Assembly (NCBI RefSeq): GCF_004353505.1
Contig: NZ_SMNQ01000012.1
Coordinates: 62,001 to 126,000 of the forward strand
Source: Streptomyces sp. WAC05374
Lineage (GTDB): Bacteria; Actinomycetota; Actinomycetes; Streptomycetales; Streptomycetaceae
Length of the DNA: 64,000 bases
Reading direction: 5' to 3'
Positions within the stretch are counted from its first letter, which is position 1. Each line of letters begins with the position of its first letter. Positions 25,116 through 33,888 of the stretch are shown piece by piece. The position numbers and the translations under genes are program-made. A model generated the notes under the pieces. That model was not told the DNA's origin, made no database searches, and saw nothing but the letters and a program-made list of their open reading frames with translations.

Positions 25116-27314
25116 GTGCGTGCGGAGTTGTCCGTCCATGAGTCGCGCGGTGGCACCGCGCCGGTGTTCGCGCTCCCGGAGCGCCTCGCGGCCAAGGCCG
25201 ATCCGGCGCTGATCGCCGCTGACGAGCGGCACTTCGCGGCCATCGCGGAGAGCCTCGAGGAGGCGATCGCCGAACTGTCGGACCGTCTCGACGCGGAGCG
25301 CAGGGCTCCCGGCGGCTCCGGACGGGAGGCGATGGAGCGGGACGCGGAGATCCACCGGCTGACCGGCCGCCTGCGCGCCCTGCGCCGGTTCGGCCTGGAC
25401 CTGTGCCTCGGACGCGTCGTCGGCGCGGACGACGGGGAGCCGGTGTACATCGGACGGCTCGGCCTCACCGACAGCGAGGGGCGCCGGCTGCTGCTCGACT
25501 GGCGCTCCCCGGCGGCCGAGCCGTTCTTCGCGGCGACCCACGCCCGCCCGATGGGTCTGGCGAGCCGCCGCCGGTACCGCTGGACGCGTGGCCGGATCAG
25601 CGACTACTGGGACGAGGTGTTCACCGCCGACGGGCTGGAGGGGCACGCGGCGCTCGACGACCAGTCGGCCTTCATCGCCGATCTGGGCGCCGGCCGCTCG
25701 CCCCGGATGCGGGACGTCCTCGCCACCATCCAGGCGGACCAGGACGCCATCATCCGGGCGGGCTCCCGGGGCGCCCTCGTGGTCGACGGCGGTCCGGGCA
25801 CCGGCAAGACGGTGGTCGCGCTGCACCGCTCCGCCTACCTGCTGTACGCCGATCCGCGCCTGGGTCACCGCCGGGGCGGCGTCCTGTTCGTCGGCCCGCA
25901 CCAGCCCTACCTCGCGTACGTCTCCGACGTCCTGCCCAGCCTCGGCGAGGAGGGCGTGCGGACGTACACCGTGCGTGACCTGGTCGCCGAGGGGGCCGGC
26001 GCGGTGGCCGAGGCCGATCCGGAGGTGGCCCGCCTGAAGGCGTCCGCGCGGATGGTGCGGGCGATCGAGACGGCCGTCCGGTTCTACGAGGAGCCGCCCA
26101 CCGGGGGCATGACGGTCACCACCGACTGGGGCGACGTCCGGCTCACCGCCGGCGACTGGGCCGAGGCGTTCGACGCCCCGGCGCCGGGGACCCCGCACAA
26201 CGAGGCGCGCGACGACGTCTGGGAGGAACTGGTCGCGATCGTGACGGACAGGCTCGGCGGCGACGCCCCGCCCGACCTGGTGCGCAGGGCGCTGGCGCAC
26301 GACGGGGAGCTGGTCGGCGCCCTCGACCGGGCGTGGCCGCTGCTGGAGGCGGCCGATCTCGTCGGGGACCTGTGGTCGGTGCCCGCCTACCTGCGGATGT
26401 GCGCCCCCTGGCTCACCCCGGACGAGGTGCGTACGCTGCGACGCGCCGACGCCCGGGCGTGGACGGTGTCCGACCTGCCGCTGCTGGACGCGGCCCGGCA
26501 CCGGCTCGGCGACCCGGAGGCGTCACGGCGCCGGCGCCGCCAGGAGGCGGTCCTCGCCGCCCAGCGCGAGCGCATGGCGCAGGTCGTCGACAACCTGATC
26601 GAGGCCGCGTCGGTCTCGGGCGCCGACGGCGACGACGGCGAGGGCCTGGTGACGATGCTGCGCGGCCAGGACGCGCGGGTCAGCCTGGTCGACGAGTCCG
26701 AACTGCCCACCGCCGGCCCGGACCTGCTCGCCGGCCCGTTCGCGCACGTCGTCGTGGACGAGGCGCAGGAACTGACCGACGCCGAATGGCAGATGCTGCT
26801 GCTGCGGTGCCCGTCGCGCAGCTTCACCGTCGTCGGTGACCGCGCCCAGGCGAGGAACGGGTTCACGGAGTCGTGGCGGGAACGGCTCGGCCGGGTCGGG
26901 TTCGACCGTGTCGAGGTGGCGTCCCTGAGCGTCAACTACCGGACACCGCGGGAAGTCATGGCGGAGGCCGAGCCGGCCGTCCGGGCCGGTCTGCCGGACG
27001 CCAATGTGCCGGTCTCGGTGCGCGGCAGCGGCATCCCCGTCGTTCACGGCCGCGTCGCGGACCGGGACGCTGTCCTCGACGCCTGGCTCGCCGCGCACGA
27101 CGACGGGACCGCCTGTGTCATCGGCGACCCCTCGTTCCGGGAGACCGCGCGCGTCCGGTCGCTGACCCCGGAGCTGGCGAAGGGCCTCGAGTTCGACCTG
27201 GTGGTCCTCGTCTCCCCCGAGCGGTTCGGCACGGGTGTCGCCGGAGCGGTCGACCGCTATGTGGCGATGACCAGGGCGACGCGGGAGCTGGTCGTCCTCA
27301 CGGACGCGCGGTGA
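25116..27314 (+). CDS. helR: HelR/HelD-type RNA polymerase-clearing helicase-like ATPase
   Basis: A 732-residue UvrD-like superfamily I protein. An N-terminal helical part (1-100, with HFAAIAESLEEAIAEL) fits the HelD arm. Walker A GGPGTGKT is at residues 226-233, Walker B VVVDEAQELTDAEW near 545-558, and C-terminal helicase motifs VNYRTPRE and KGLEFDLVV follow. HelR proteins remove rifamycin-blocked RNA polymerase from DNA and give tolerance. The RAE upstream supports HelR rather than a general HelD. The GTG at 25116 follows GAGGGA. It lies just outside the streptomycin genes. Confidence 0.85.
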   Translation: MRAELSVHESRGGTAPVFALPERLAAKADPALIAADERHFAAIAESLEEAIAELSDRLDAERRAPGGSGREAMERDAEIHRLTGRLRALRRFGLDLCLGRVVGADDGEPVYIGRLGLTDSEGRRLLLDWRSPAAEPFFAATHARPMGLASRRRYRWTRGRISDYWDEVFTADGLEGHAALDDQSAFIADLGAGRSPRMRDVLATIQADQDAIIRAGSRGALVVDGGPGTGKTVVALHRSAYLLYADPRLGHRRGGVLFVGPHQPYLAYVSDVLPSLGEEGVRTYTVRDLVAEGAGAVAEADPEVARLKASARMVRAIETAVRFYEEPPTGGMTVTTDWGDVRLTAGDWAEAFDAPAPGTPHNEARDDVWEELVAIVTDRLGGDAPPDLVRRALAHDGELVGALDRAWPLLEAADLVGDLWSVPAYLRMCAPWLTPDEVRTLRRADARAWTVSDLPLLDAARHRLGDPEASRRRRRQEAVLAAQRERMAQVVDNLIEAASVSGADGDDGEGLVTMLRGQDARVSLVDESELPTAGPDLLAGPFAHVVVDEAQELTDAEWQMLLLRCPSRSFTVVGDRAQARNGFTESWRERLGRVGFDRVEVASLSVNYRTPREVMAEAEPAVRAGLPDANVPVSVRGSGIPVVHGRVADRDAVLDAWLAAHDDGTACVIGDPSFRETARVRSLTPELAKGLEFDLVVLVSPERFGTGVAGAVDRYVAMTRATRELVVLTDAR

Positions 27315-27335
27315 GCGGCCCGCGCGGCGGGCGGG

Positions 27336-28745
27336 TCAGGGCAGGCTGGCGCCCTGGGCGCGCAGTTCGTCCTGGACCGCGCCGACGGGGACGTCCCGGG
27401 GGCGCTTGCCCTGGGACACCGCGAGGGCCGCGCAGACGCCGGCCGCCTGGCCGGTCGCCATGGAGATCGGCATGACGCGGTAGGAGGAGTGGGCCACGTG
27501 GTCGCCGGAGATGCAGCGGCCGGCGACCAGGACCCGTTCCGTGTCACGGGGGAAGAGACAGCGCAGCGGGATGTCGTAGGACTGGCCGCGCGGGAGGCGT
27601 TTGAGCGTGGTGCCGCGGCCGCTGGGGTTGTGGATGTCCACCGGGTAGGCGCCGCGGGCGACGGCGTCGTCGAACTTGCGGGCCGTCAGCACGTCCTCGC
27701 CGGTCAGCCGGTACTCGCCGGTGATCCTGCGCGTCTCGCGGACGCCGACCTGGACGCCGCTCTGGACGACGTACGCGTCGGAGAAACCGGGCACGCGGCC
27801 GCGCAGGAAGCGGGCGATCTGGGCCATCTGGCGGTGGGCGGCGAACTCGGCGCGGGTGAGGTCCCACACGCTGGTGCCGAGCACCTCGGTGACACGGGTG
27901 GAGTTGACCGCGACCTCGCCGTCGTTCGGGGTGGCGAAGAAGAGGATGTCCTCGCGCGGCAGGTCCAGTTCACCGGCGTCGGTGGCGGCGCGCACCAGGT
28001 CCCACAGCCCGTGGACGCCCTTCCACTGGTCGGGGTGGGTACGGGCGTAGGCGGCGAACTCGTCGTGGTCGAAGCGGACCATGCGGAACATCAGCGTCAT
28101 GGGCTGCGTCCAGCCGTCCTCCGGCCGGCCGATCTCGTACGGGGCGCCGGCCGCCGCCGCGATGTCGCCGTCCCCGGTGCAGTCCACGATCACGTCCGCG
28201 TCCATGACGAGCGGCCCCGACTTGGTCTCGAACACCGCCCGGGCGCGGTCGGGCAGGCTGACGACACCGGAGGCGAAGGCGTGCAGCAGCGTACGCACCT
28301 CGTGCGTCTCCAGCAGCTCGTACACCACGAGCTTGAACAGCTCCGCGTCGAAGGGAACCGTGTAGCCGGTCTCGACCGAGGGGCGGATCGCCGCTCCGGC
28401 GCGCACCAGGTGGTCGAGCAGCATCCACAGCACTCCCCCGACGACGGGTTCCCCCTCGCCGTGGTCGGGCGGCAGCAGGCGCCCGGAGTCGCCGGGGACG
28501 GCCTGCTTCATCTCGTTGTGGAAGCTCATCAGCGGCATCACCAGGGCGGCGGTGGCGTTGCCGCCGAGGAATCCGTACCGCTCCACGAGGGTGACCTGGG
28601 CGCCCGCGTTCGCCGCGCCGAGGGCCGCGCCGATGCCCGCGGGCCCGCCGCCGATCACGAGCACCTGGGTGGTGCCCGCGTGCAGGGCCTGGCGCGGGGG
28701 CAGCTCCACCGTCCGCGGCACCCGCGGCGGCATCAGGTGGGTCAC
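27336..28745 (-). CDS. FAD-dependent oxidoreductase
   Basis: A 469-residue flavoprotein of the FAD_oxidored type. VLVIGGGPAGIGAALGAANAG (residues about 28-48) binds FAD; VIVDCTGDGDIAAAAG (near 185) and the C-terminal GRCISGDHVAHSSYRVMPI complete the fold. The substrate is unknown. It lies 28 bp after the pyruvyl-transferase-family gene in one transcription unit, and the two may act on the same cell-surface or secondary metabolite. Confidence 0.8.
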   Translation of the reverse strand: MTHLMPPRVPRTVELPPRQALHAGTTQVLVIGGGPAGIGAALGAANAGAQVTLVERYGFLGGNATAALVMPLMSFHNEMKQAVPGDSGRLLPPDHGEGEPVVGGVLWMLLDHLVRAGAAIRPSVETGYTVPFDAELFKLVVYELLETHEVRTLLHAFASGVVSLPDRARAVFETKSGPLVMDADVIVDCTGDGDIAAAAGAPYEIGRPEDGWTQPMTLMFRMVRFDHDEFAAYARTHPDQWKGVHGLWDLVRAATDAGELDLPREDILFFATPNDGEVAVNSTRVTEVLGTSVWDLTRAEFAAHRQMAQIARFLRGRVPGFSDAYVVQSGVQVGVRETRRITGEYRLTGEDVLTARKFDDAVARGAYPVDIHNPSGRGTTLKRLPRGQSYDIPLRCLFPRDTERVLVAGRCISGDHVAHSSYRVMPISMATGQAAGVCAALAVSQGKRPRDVPVGAVQDELRAQGASLP

Positions 28746-28773
28746 GTTTCCTCCCGGGAGGCGGTGGCCGGGG

Positions 28774-29940
28774 TCAGCCGGCCGCGGGGGTCGGTGCGGC
28801 GGCGAGCACGAGGGGGCGGGGGGCGGTGCGGTCCAGGTAGGCGAGGAGCCGGTCGGCGGTCCCGGTGGCCCGCAGCCGCATCTCGGCCGTACGGGTGGTC
28901 ATGTGCGCCACCCGGTCCGGCCGCTCGTCCCACAGGCGGTCCACCTCCGCCAGGAGCAGGCCCGCGGTCTCCCGGACCACGCCGCGCAGGGCCGGCGCGC
29001 CGATCTGCTGGGCGAAGTCGAAGACCTTGCCCGCGTAGGGCAGCGGCAGCAGCGGGATGCCGGCGAGGGCGGCGAAGATCAGGAAGTGCAGCCTCATGCC
29101 GATGGCGAGGTCGAGCCGCCGGACGATGTCGAGCATCTGCTGGGGGCGGTAGGTGCCGTGCAGGACCGTGCAGCGGTCGGCGTCGGCCATCCGGGACACC
29201 ACCGCGTGGGCGTGCCGCATGTCGTCGCGTTCCATCGGGAGGAACACGACATGGGCGTCGAGCCGGTGGACGAGGAAGTCGCCCACGTTGGCGAGGAGCT
29301 GGTGGTAGCCCTCCTCGTCGAGGTGCTCGGCCGCCCGGCCGGGCTCCCGCACGCTCATCCCGACCAGCCGCATGTCACGCGGTACGGCCTGGGCCCGCAG
29401 CAGCTCGTCGCCGCCTTCCCCGGGCGTCAGCAGCAGCGCCGGGTCGGCGGTGACCGTGATGGGCCGGGTCAGTCCGGCCTCCTCCAGGACGAGCTTGGAC
29501 TCCTCGTCGCGTACGGTCACCTCGGCGGCGTCCGAGAGGGTCGCCCGGACCCAGGCGCAGTCGGTCTCGTCGGTGAGGGGGCCCGCGCCGAGGGCGTAGG
29601 TGAAGACCGGCACGCCGAGGTCCTGGGCGGTGCGGACGAGCCGCAGGTAGCGGCGTGCCTCGGTGTCGTAGAGGATGCCGCCGCCGCCGAGGACGAGGAC
29701 GCTCAGCCGGCGCAGGTGCTCGGAGATCCGCTCCCTGCACACGCCTTCCCAGCCGACCACCTCGACGTCCGGGTGGGCGGCGCGGCTGTACGCGGGGTCG
29801 CGGGAGAAGACCACGATGCGGACGTCCGGCCGGTCGGCGCGGAGGCGGTCCAGCAAGGCGGTGAGGATCGCCTCGTCGCCCAGGTTCCGGCCCCCGTAGG
29901 AGCCCAGCACGCCTACGGACACACTGTTTCGGTCATCCAT
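28774..29940 (-). CDS. Polysaccharide pyruvyl transferase family protein
   Basis: A 388-residue GT-B-like protein. The N-terminal GSYGGRNLGDEAILTALLDR, VLGGGGILYD (near 85) and the later GMRLHFLIFAALAGIPLLPL are hallmarks of the CsaB/WcaK family, which adds ketal-linked pyruvate to glycans. Whether this member acts on a wall polymer or another acceptor cannot be told. It is the first gene of a two-gene operon with the FAD oxidoreductase. Confidence 0.85.
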   Translation of the reverse strand: MDDRNSVSVGVLGSYGGRNLGDEAILTALLDRLRADRPDVRIVVFSRDPAYSRAAHPDVEVVGWEGVCRERISEHLRRLSVLVLGGGGILYDTEARRYLRLVRTAQDLGVPVFTYALGAGPLTDETDCAWVRATLSDAAEVTVRDEESKLVLEEAGLTRPITVTADPALLLTPGEGGDELLRAQAVPRDMRLVGMSVREPGRAAEHLDEEGYHQLLANVGDFLVHRLDAHVVFLPMERDDMRHAHAVVSRMADADRCTVLHGTYRPQQMLDIVRRLDLAIGMRLHFLIFAALAGIPLLPLPYAGKVFDFAQQIGAPALRGVVRETAGLLLAEVDRLWDERPDRVAHMTTRTAEMRLRATGTADRLLAYLDRTAPRPLVLAAAPTPAAG

Positions 29941-30007
29941 GGTCGGCCAGCCTCACCCGTTCCGCCGCGTTCGCACCTTCCTGTACCAGTTCACCCCATG
30001 GCGAGAT

Positions 30008-32938
30008 TTACGCATCTCGACGTGCCGTCCCGGTGCCGGCGCTCCCGGCCTCCGCCTCCCGGACGGGGTCCGGCGGGCCGGGCGTGCCGGTGGTGGCCGG
30101 GTGTCCGGCGAGGCGCTGGTGGAGCCGGAGGTGGCGGAACTCGTAGTGCGCGCCCGACTGGCGCAGCACCCCGCGGCGGTGCGCGTCGGCGAGGAACCGC
30201 ATCAGCCGCCACGGCGCCCGTCCCGTCACGGCCAGCCAGATCCTGGCGGCGCCCAGGCGCCCCCAGGCGCTGAGCGCGAGCGCGGAGGTGCCGACCGGTA
30301 CCCACAGCTCGGTGTGCATGGTGCCCAGGGCGCTGCCCCGGCCCGTCAGCGGGATGACGACCAGGCAGACGGCGCCGGCGAGGAGGGCGGCGAGGGCGCC
30401 GCGTACGAGGGTGGCGGCGCGGTCGGTGCGCAGGACGCTCCGCGGGCCGGCGGCGCGGATCGTGTCGGAGGGGGTGTTCAGCGCGCGGTAGACGCCCGCG
30501 GCCGAGCCGCCGATGGCGCCGATGAGCGCGCCGAAGGCGACGAGGGGGACGACCGCGTCCCGGATGACGGCCCCGGCGGGGCGGTGCACGAGCCAGAGCC
30601 TGACCGGCTCGGGCAGGGCGACCACCACGTTGTGGGCGTCGACGGGCTTGCCGCGCCACCGCTCCGGCCCGCCCCGCCAGTCCATCGCCCACCCGCCGTC
30701 CGCCCGGTGGACGCGCACCTCCCCCGTGTACGTGCCCAGCTCCCCGTCCGCCCAGATCCGGGCGCCCTCCATCACGGCGAAGGGGCGGGCCAGCGCCGTG
30801 CGCTCCGCCAGGACGACCTGCCGGGGTCGCGTGGAGCGGACCGACCGGGCGCCGTCGGGCGTCCGCTCGAGCCGCCAGCCCTCGATCACCTCCCCGGTCG
30901 CCGCCGGGCGGGCGGAGTGGATCTCGTACGCGGCGAAGGCCCCGGTGACACCGCCGACGACGGCCGAGCCGGTGACGCCGATGAGGGTGCAGGCGACGAA
31001 CCCGCGCACCAGCCCCCGGCGGAAGCCGCGCAGGACGTCGGCCGGTCCGGTGCAGGGCGCGGCCGCCCGTTCGCCGCGCCGCAGCGAGGCCGCGACCAGC
31101 AGCAGCCCGGCGACGACGCAGGTTCCGGCCGGGACCGCGGCGCCGGCGTAGCCGTGGACGGCGAGTCCGGTGAAGACGACCAGCGCACCGAGCGCGCGCA
31201 GGGCCCGCGGGCCGCTGGGGCTGCCCGCCCAGGGGAGGGCCAGCGGCAGGGGGCGGCGGGGCAGGCCGGCGACCGCGAACATCATCGACAGGATCAGCCC
31301 GAAGCAGCAGCCGTTGAGGTACCAGGTGGCCCGGGGGGTGATCACGGCGCCGAGCCGGGAGCTGACCAGCGGTGGGACGAGTACGCCGAGGGCCACCGCG
31401 ACGACCGCGGCGGCGGCCGTCATCCGCAGCGCCATGCGCGCGAGCCGCCGTGGTCCCTGGGGGCTCGTGGCGGTGGCGGGCAGCAGGCGGGCGAGCCCGA
31501 AGCACAGGCCGGTCAGCAGTCCTGCGAGGTTGACGACGGCCGACAGCGGGTGGTCCCAGTTGCCGACCACGCCGCGCCCGTACACGGCCAGGGGCACCAG
31601 GAGCGCGGCGGTGGCGGCGAGTGCGAGGAGGGCGGGGCCGATGACGCGCAGCGCGGCCGGCATGGTGGCGGGGAGTTCCCACCAGGCCAGCCGCCAGGCG
31701 GTGGACGTTCCGGGGCGGCGGGGGGCGAGGTCGCGGGCGAGGTGGCACAGCCACTGGTGGGCGGCGCCCGGGCGCCAGGTGCTGTCCGCGTCGGCGAAGG
31801 CAGCCGGCACGAAGGCGTCGAGCAGGTGCTCCTCGATGCGTTCCGCCGTGGGGAAGTTCCTGCGGTTCAGGAGTTCGGACGGGTCGCGGGAGCCGTCGGC
31901 GTACACCGTGCGCGCGAGGGACACCATCAGCGGTGAGCCGAGGACCTCGGCCAGGGGTGCGGTGGGGGCGGCGAGGGGCCGGGTCCAGACGGTGCCGCCG
32001 TCGGGGTGGGCGCGGGCGGTGCTCACCAGGTGGTCGCGGGCGGTGGGGAGGTCCAGTGGCCGCAGCCGGACGACGTCGGCGGCGGTCAGCACGTCGCCGC
32101 CGCTCGTGGCGCGGGCCCAGTCGGTGGTGCGGCAGGTGAGCAGGACGGGCAGCCGGTCGTCCAGTTCGCCGTTGAGGCGGCGCAGGGCCGTGCCGTGCGT
32201 GGCCGCGGGGAGCTCGTCGAAGCCGTCGAGGACGGGCAGGACCAGCCCGGCGTCCAGCAGTTCACGGGCGAGTGTCCGCTCGCCCCGGACGGCGGCCAGA
32301 GGCCGGTAGTCGGCGGCCAGGCGCTCGGCGAGCCACTGGCGCAGCGGGACGTGCCGGGGGTCCCAGCCCGCCAGGGGGAACAGGATCGGCACCGGGCCGC
32401 CGGGCCGCCGGGCGGCGAGCGTCCCGAGGACGAACTGGACGGCCAGGATGGTCTTCCCGGCTCCCGGCTCGCCCAGCACGACGAGCCGGCCGGAGGGCAC
32501 CGCCCGGAAGGTCTCGACGATCCGGTCGAGCCGCTGGTCGCCGTCGCGGGGCTCGGGCAGCGCCGGGCCGCGCCGGAGGGGGCGGCGGTCGGCGAGCGGC
32601 GGGCCGGCGCGGGTCCAGGTGACGTTCAGCGGCTCGGGGTCCTGGAGCCGGCGCAGCCGGGCCTCGTCCGACCACTGGGTGTGCACGGCCTCGGCGAGGT
32701 CGTCGGCCGCCTGCCGCCGCCGGGCGGCGCCGGAGGGGGCGGGGGCGGTGTCGCGCAGCAGGTCGGCCGTGAAGGCGCAGAGGGAGACGAACGCGGAGAC
32801 GGCGGAGATCCACATCGAGGTCGTGTCGGCGCCGCCGCCCCGGCGGGACAGTGCGGCGGCCAGTGCGACCAGGGAGGCGGCGACCGCGCAGAACCCGATG
32901 CGCCGTTGTACGCGTGTCTCCCGCAGTGGCGCCCACAT
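30008..32938 (-). CDS. Membrane NACHT-domain NTPase
   Basis: A 976-residue protein. Two hydrophobic segments (about 15-33 and 42-60) come first, then a NACHT NTPase with Walker A GEPGAGKT at 156-163, Walker B LVLPVLDGFDEL near 230-240 and a sensor-like LLTCRTTDWA. From about residue 430 at least six further membrane segments alternate with short loops. NACHT proteins are signal-transducing ATPases, some with antiphage activity; this membrane form is common in Streptomyces and its function is unknown. No effector domain or neighbour reveals the role. Confidence 0.8.
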   Translation of the reverse strand: MWAPLRETRVQRRIGFCAVAASLVALAAALSRRGGGADTTSMWISAVSAFVSLCAFTADLLRDTAPAPSGAARRRQAADDLAEAVHTQWSDEARLRRLQDPEPLNVTWTRAGPPLADRRPLRRGPALPEPRDGDQRLDRIVETFRAVPSGRLVVLGEPGAGKTILAVQFVLGTLAARRPGGPVPILFPLAGWDPRHVPLRQWLAERLAADYRPLAAVRGERTLARELLDAGLVLPVLDGFDELPAATHGTALRRLNGELDDRLPVLLTCRTTDWARATSGGDVLTAADVVRLRPLDLPTARDHLVSTARAHPDGGTVWTRPLAAPTAPLAEVLGSPLMVSLARTVYADGSRDPSELLNRRNFPTAERIEEHLLDAFVPAAFADADSTWRPGAAHQWLCHLARDLAPRRPGTSTAWRLAWWELPATMPAALRVIGPALLALAATAALLVPLAVYGRGVVGNWDHPLSAVVNLAGLLTGLCFGLARLLPATATSPQGPRRLARMALRMTAAAAVVAVALGVLVPPLVSSRLGAVITPRATWYLNGCCFGLILSMMFAVAGLPRRPLPLALPWAGSPSGPRALRALGALVVFTGLAVHGYAGAAVPAGTCVVAGLLLVAASLRRGERAAAPCTGPADVLRGFRRGLVRGFVACTLIGVTGSAVVGGVTGAFAAYEIHSARPAATGEVIEGWRLERTPDGARSVRSTRPRQVVLAERTALARPFAVMEGARIWADGELGTYTGEVRVHRADGGWAMDWRGGPERWRGKPVDAHNVVVALPEPVRLWLVHRPAGAVIRDAVVPLVAFGALIGAIGGSAAGVYRALNTPSDTIRAAGPRSVLRTDRAATLVRGALAALLAGAVCLVVIPLTGRGSALGTMHTELWVPVGTSALALSAWGRLGAARIWLAVTGRAPWRLMRFLADAHRRGVLRQSGAHYEFRHLRLHQRLAGHPATTGTPGPPDPVREAEAGSAGTGTARRDA

Positions 32939-33230
32939 GTGCCCGTGCCCCCGTTCTCCGTGGCCCCGTCCGTGTGAGGTGAACGAGGGCCCGGGCGCGG
33001 GCGTACCGAGGCCACGGGGGGCGCACGGGGGCGTCGCGGGAGCATGCCCCGCCGGCGCCGGTTACCTGGCGGGCCCGGCTGGGGGGGACGCGTGGCCGGG
33101 GGCGGGCTCCGGACCGCGCGGGCGGTCGGGCGGGGAGGCGGGACAACGTCCGGGGGCGGGGTACCCGTGGCCGGGGCAGGGCACGAGGCAGGGTCGGCCC
33201 GCTCCGACGCGACGGAAGCGAGGCAGCACG

Positions 33231-33881
33231 ATGCGTTTCCAGGACCGCAGGGAGGCCGGTCGCCGGCTGGCCGGTCTGCTCGTCGAGCGGCAGCGGCAGG
33301 GGCGGCTGGACGACCCCGTCGTCCTGGCGCTGCCGCGTGGGGGCGTGCCCGTGGGCGACGAGCTGGCCGGGGCGCTGCACGCGCCCCTGGACGTGGTGGT
33401 CGTCCGCAAGATCGGCGCGCCGTACAACCCGGAGGTCGGCATCGGTGCCCTGGTCGGGGACCAGCCGCCGATCTTCGACGACCGGGCGCTCGCGGTGCTC
33501 GGCCTGACGCCCGAGCGGCTGAGCGTCCGGGTCGACGCCGAGCGCGAGGAGGTGCGCCGCCGGGAGCGGCTCTACCGGGGCGGCAGGCCGGCGCCGGAGC
33601 TGCGCGGACGCACCGCGGTGGTGGTCGACGACGGGCTGGCCACCGGTGTCACCGCGCGGGCGGCGCTGCGTGCCGTACGGGCCGCCGGGCCGGCCCGGCT
33701 GCTGCTGGCCGTGCCGGTCTGTTCCCGCCAGGCGGTGACGGCGCTGAGCGGTGAGGCGGACGAGATCGTGTACGTGTACCAGCCGCCGTACTTCGAGGCG
33801 GTGGGTCAGTGGTACGACGACTTCGACCAGCTCACCGACGACGAGGTGATCCGGACCCTGAGCGCCGCACACGGCGGCTGA
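33231..33881 (+). CDS. Phosphoribosyltransferase-domain protein
   Basis: A 216-residue type I PRTase-fold protein. The PRPP-binding loop is VVVDDGLATGVTARAA (about 125-140), and LALPRGGVPVGDELA is near 30. This subgroup, with a C-terminal YQPPYFEAVGQWYDDF segment, is often found beside stress genes and its base substrate is unknown. The ATG at 33231 fits the family start; the open frame back to 32448 is a shadow of the NACHT gene. The 292 bp upstream contain no gene. Confidence 0.8.
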   Translation: MRFQDRREAGRRLAGLLVERQRQGRLDDPVVLALPRGGVPVGDELAGALHAPLDVVVVRKIGAPYNPEVGIGALVGDQPPIFDDRALAVLGLTPERLSVRVDAEREEVRRRERLYRGGRPAPELRGRTAVVVDDGLATGVTARAALRAVRAAGPARLLLAVPVCSRQAVTALSGEADEIVYVYQPPYFEAVGQWYDDFDQLTDDEVIRTLSAAHGG

Positions 33882-33888
33882 CGCACTG

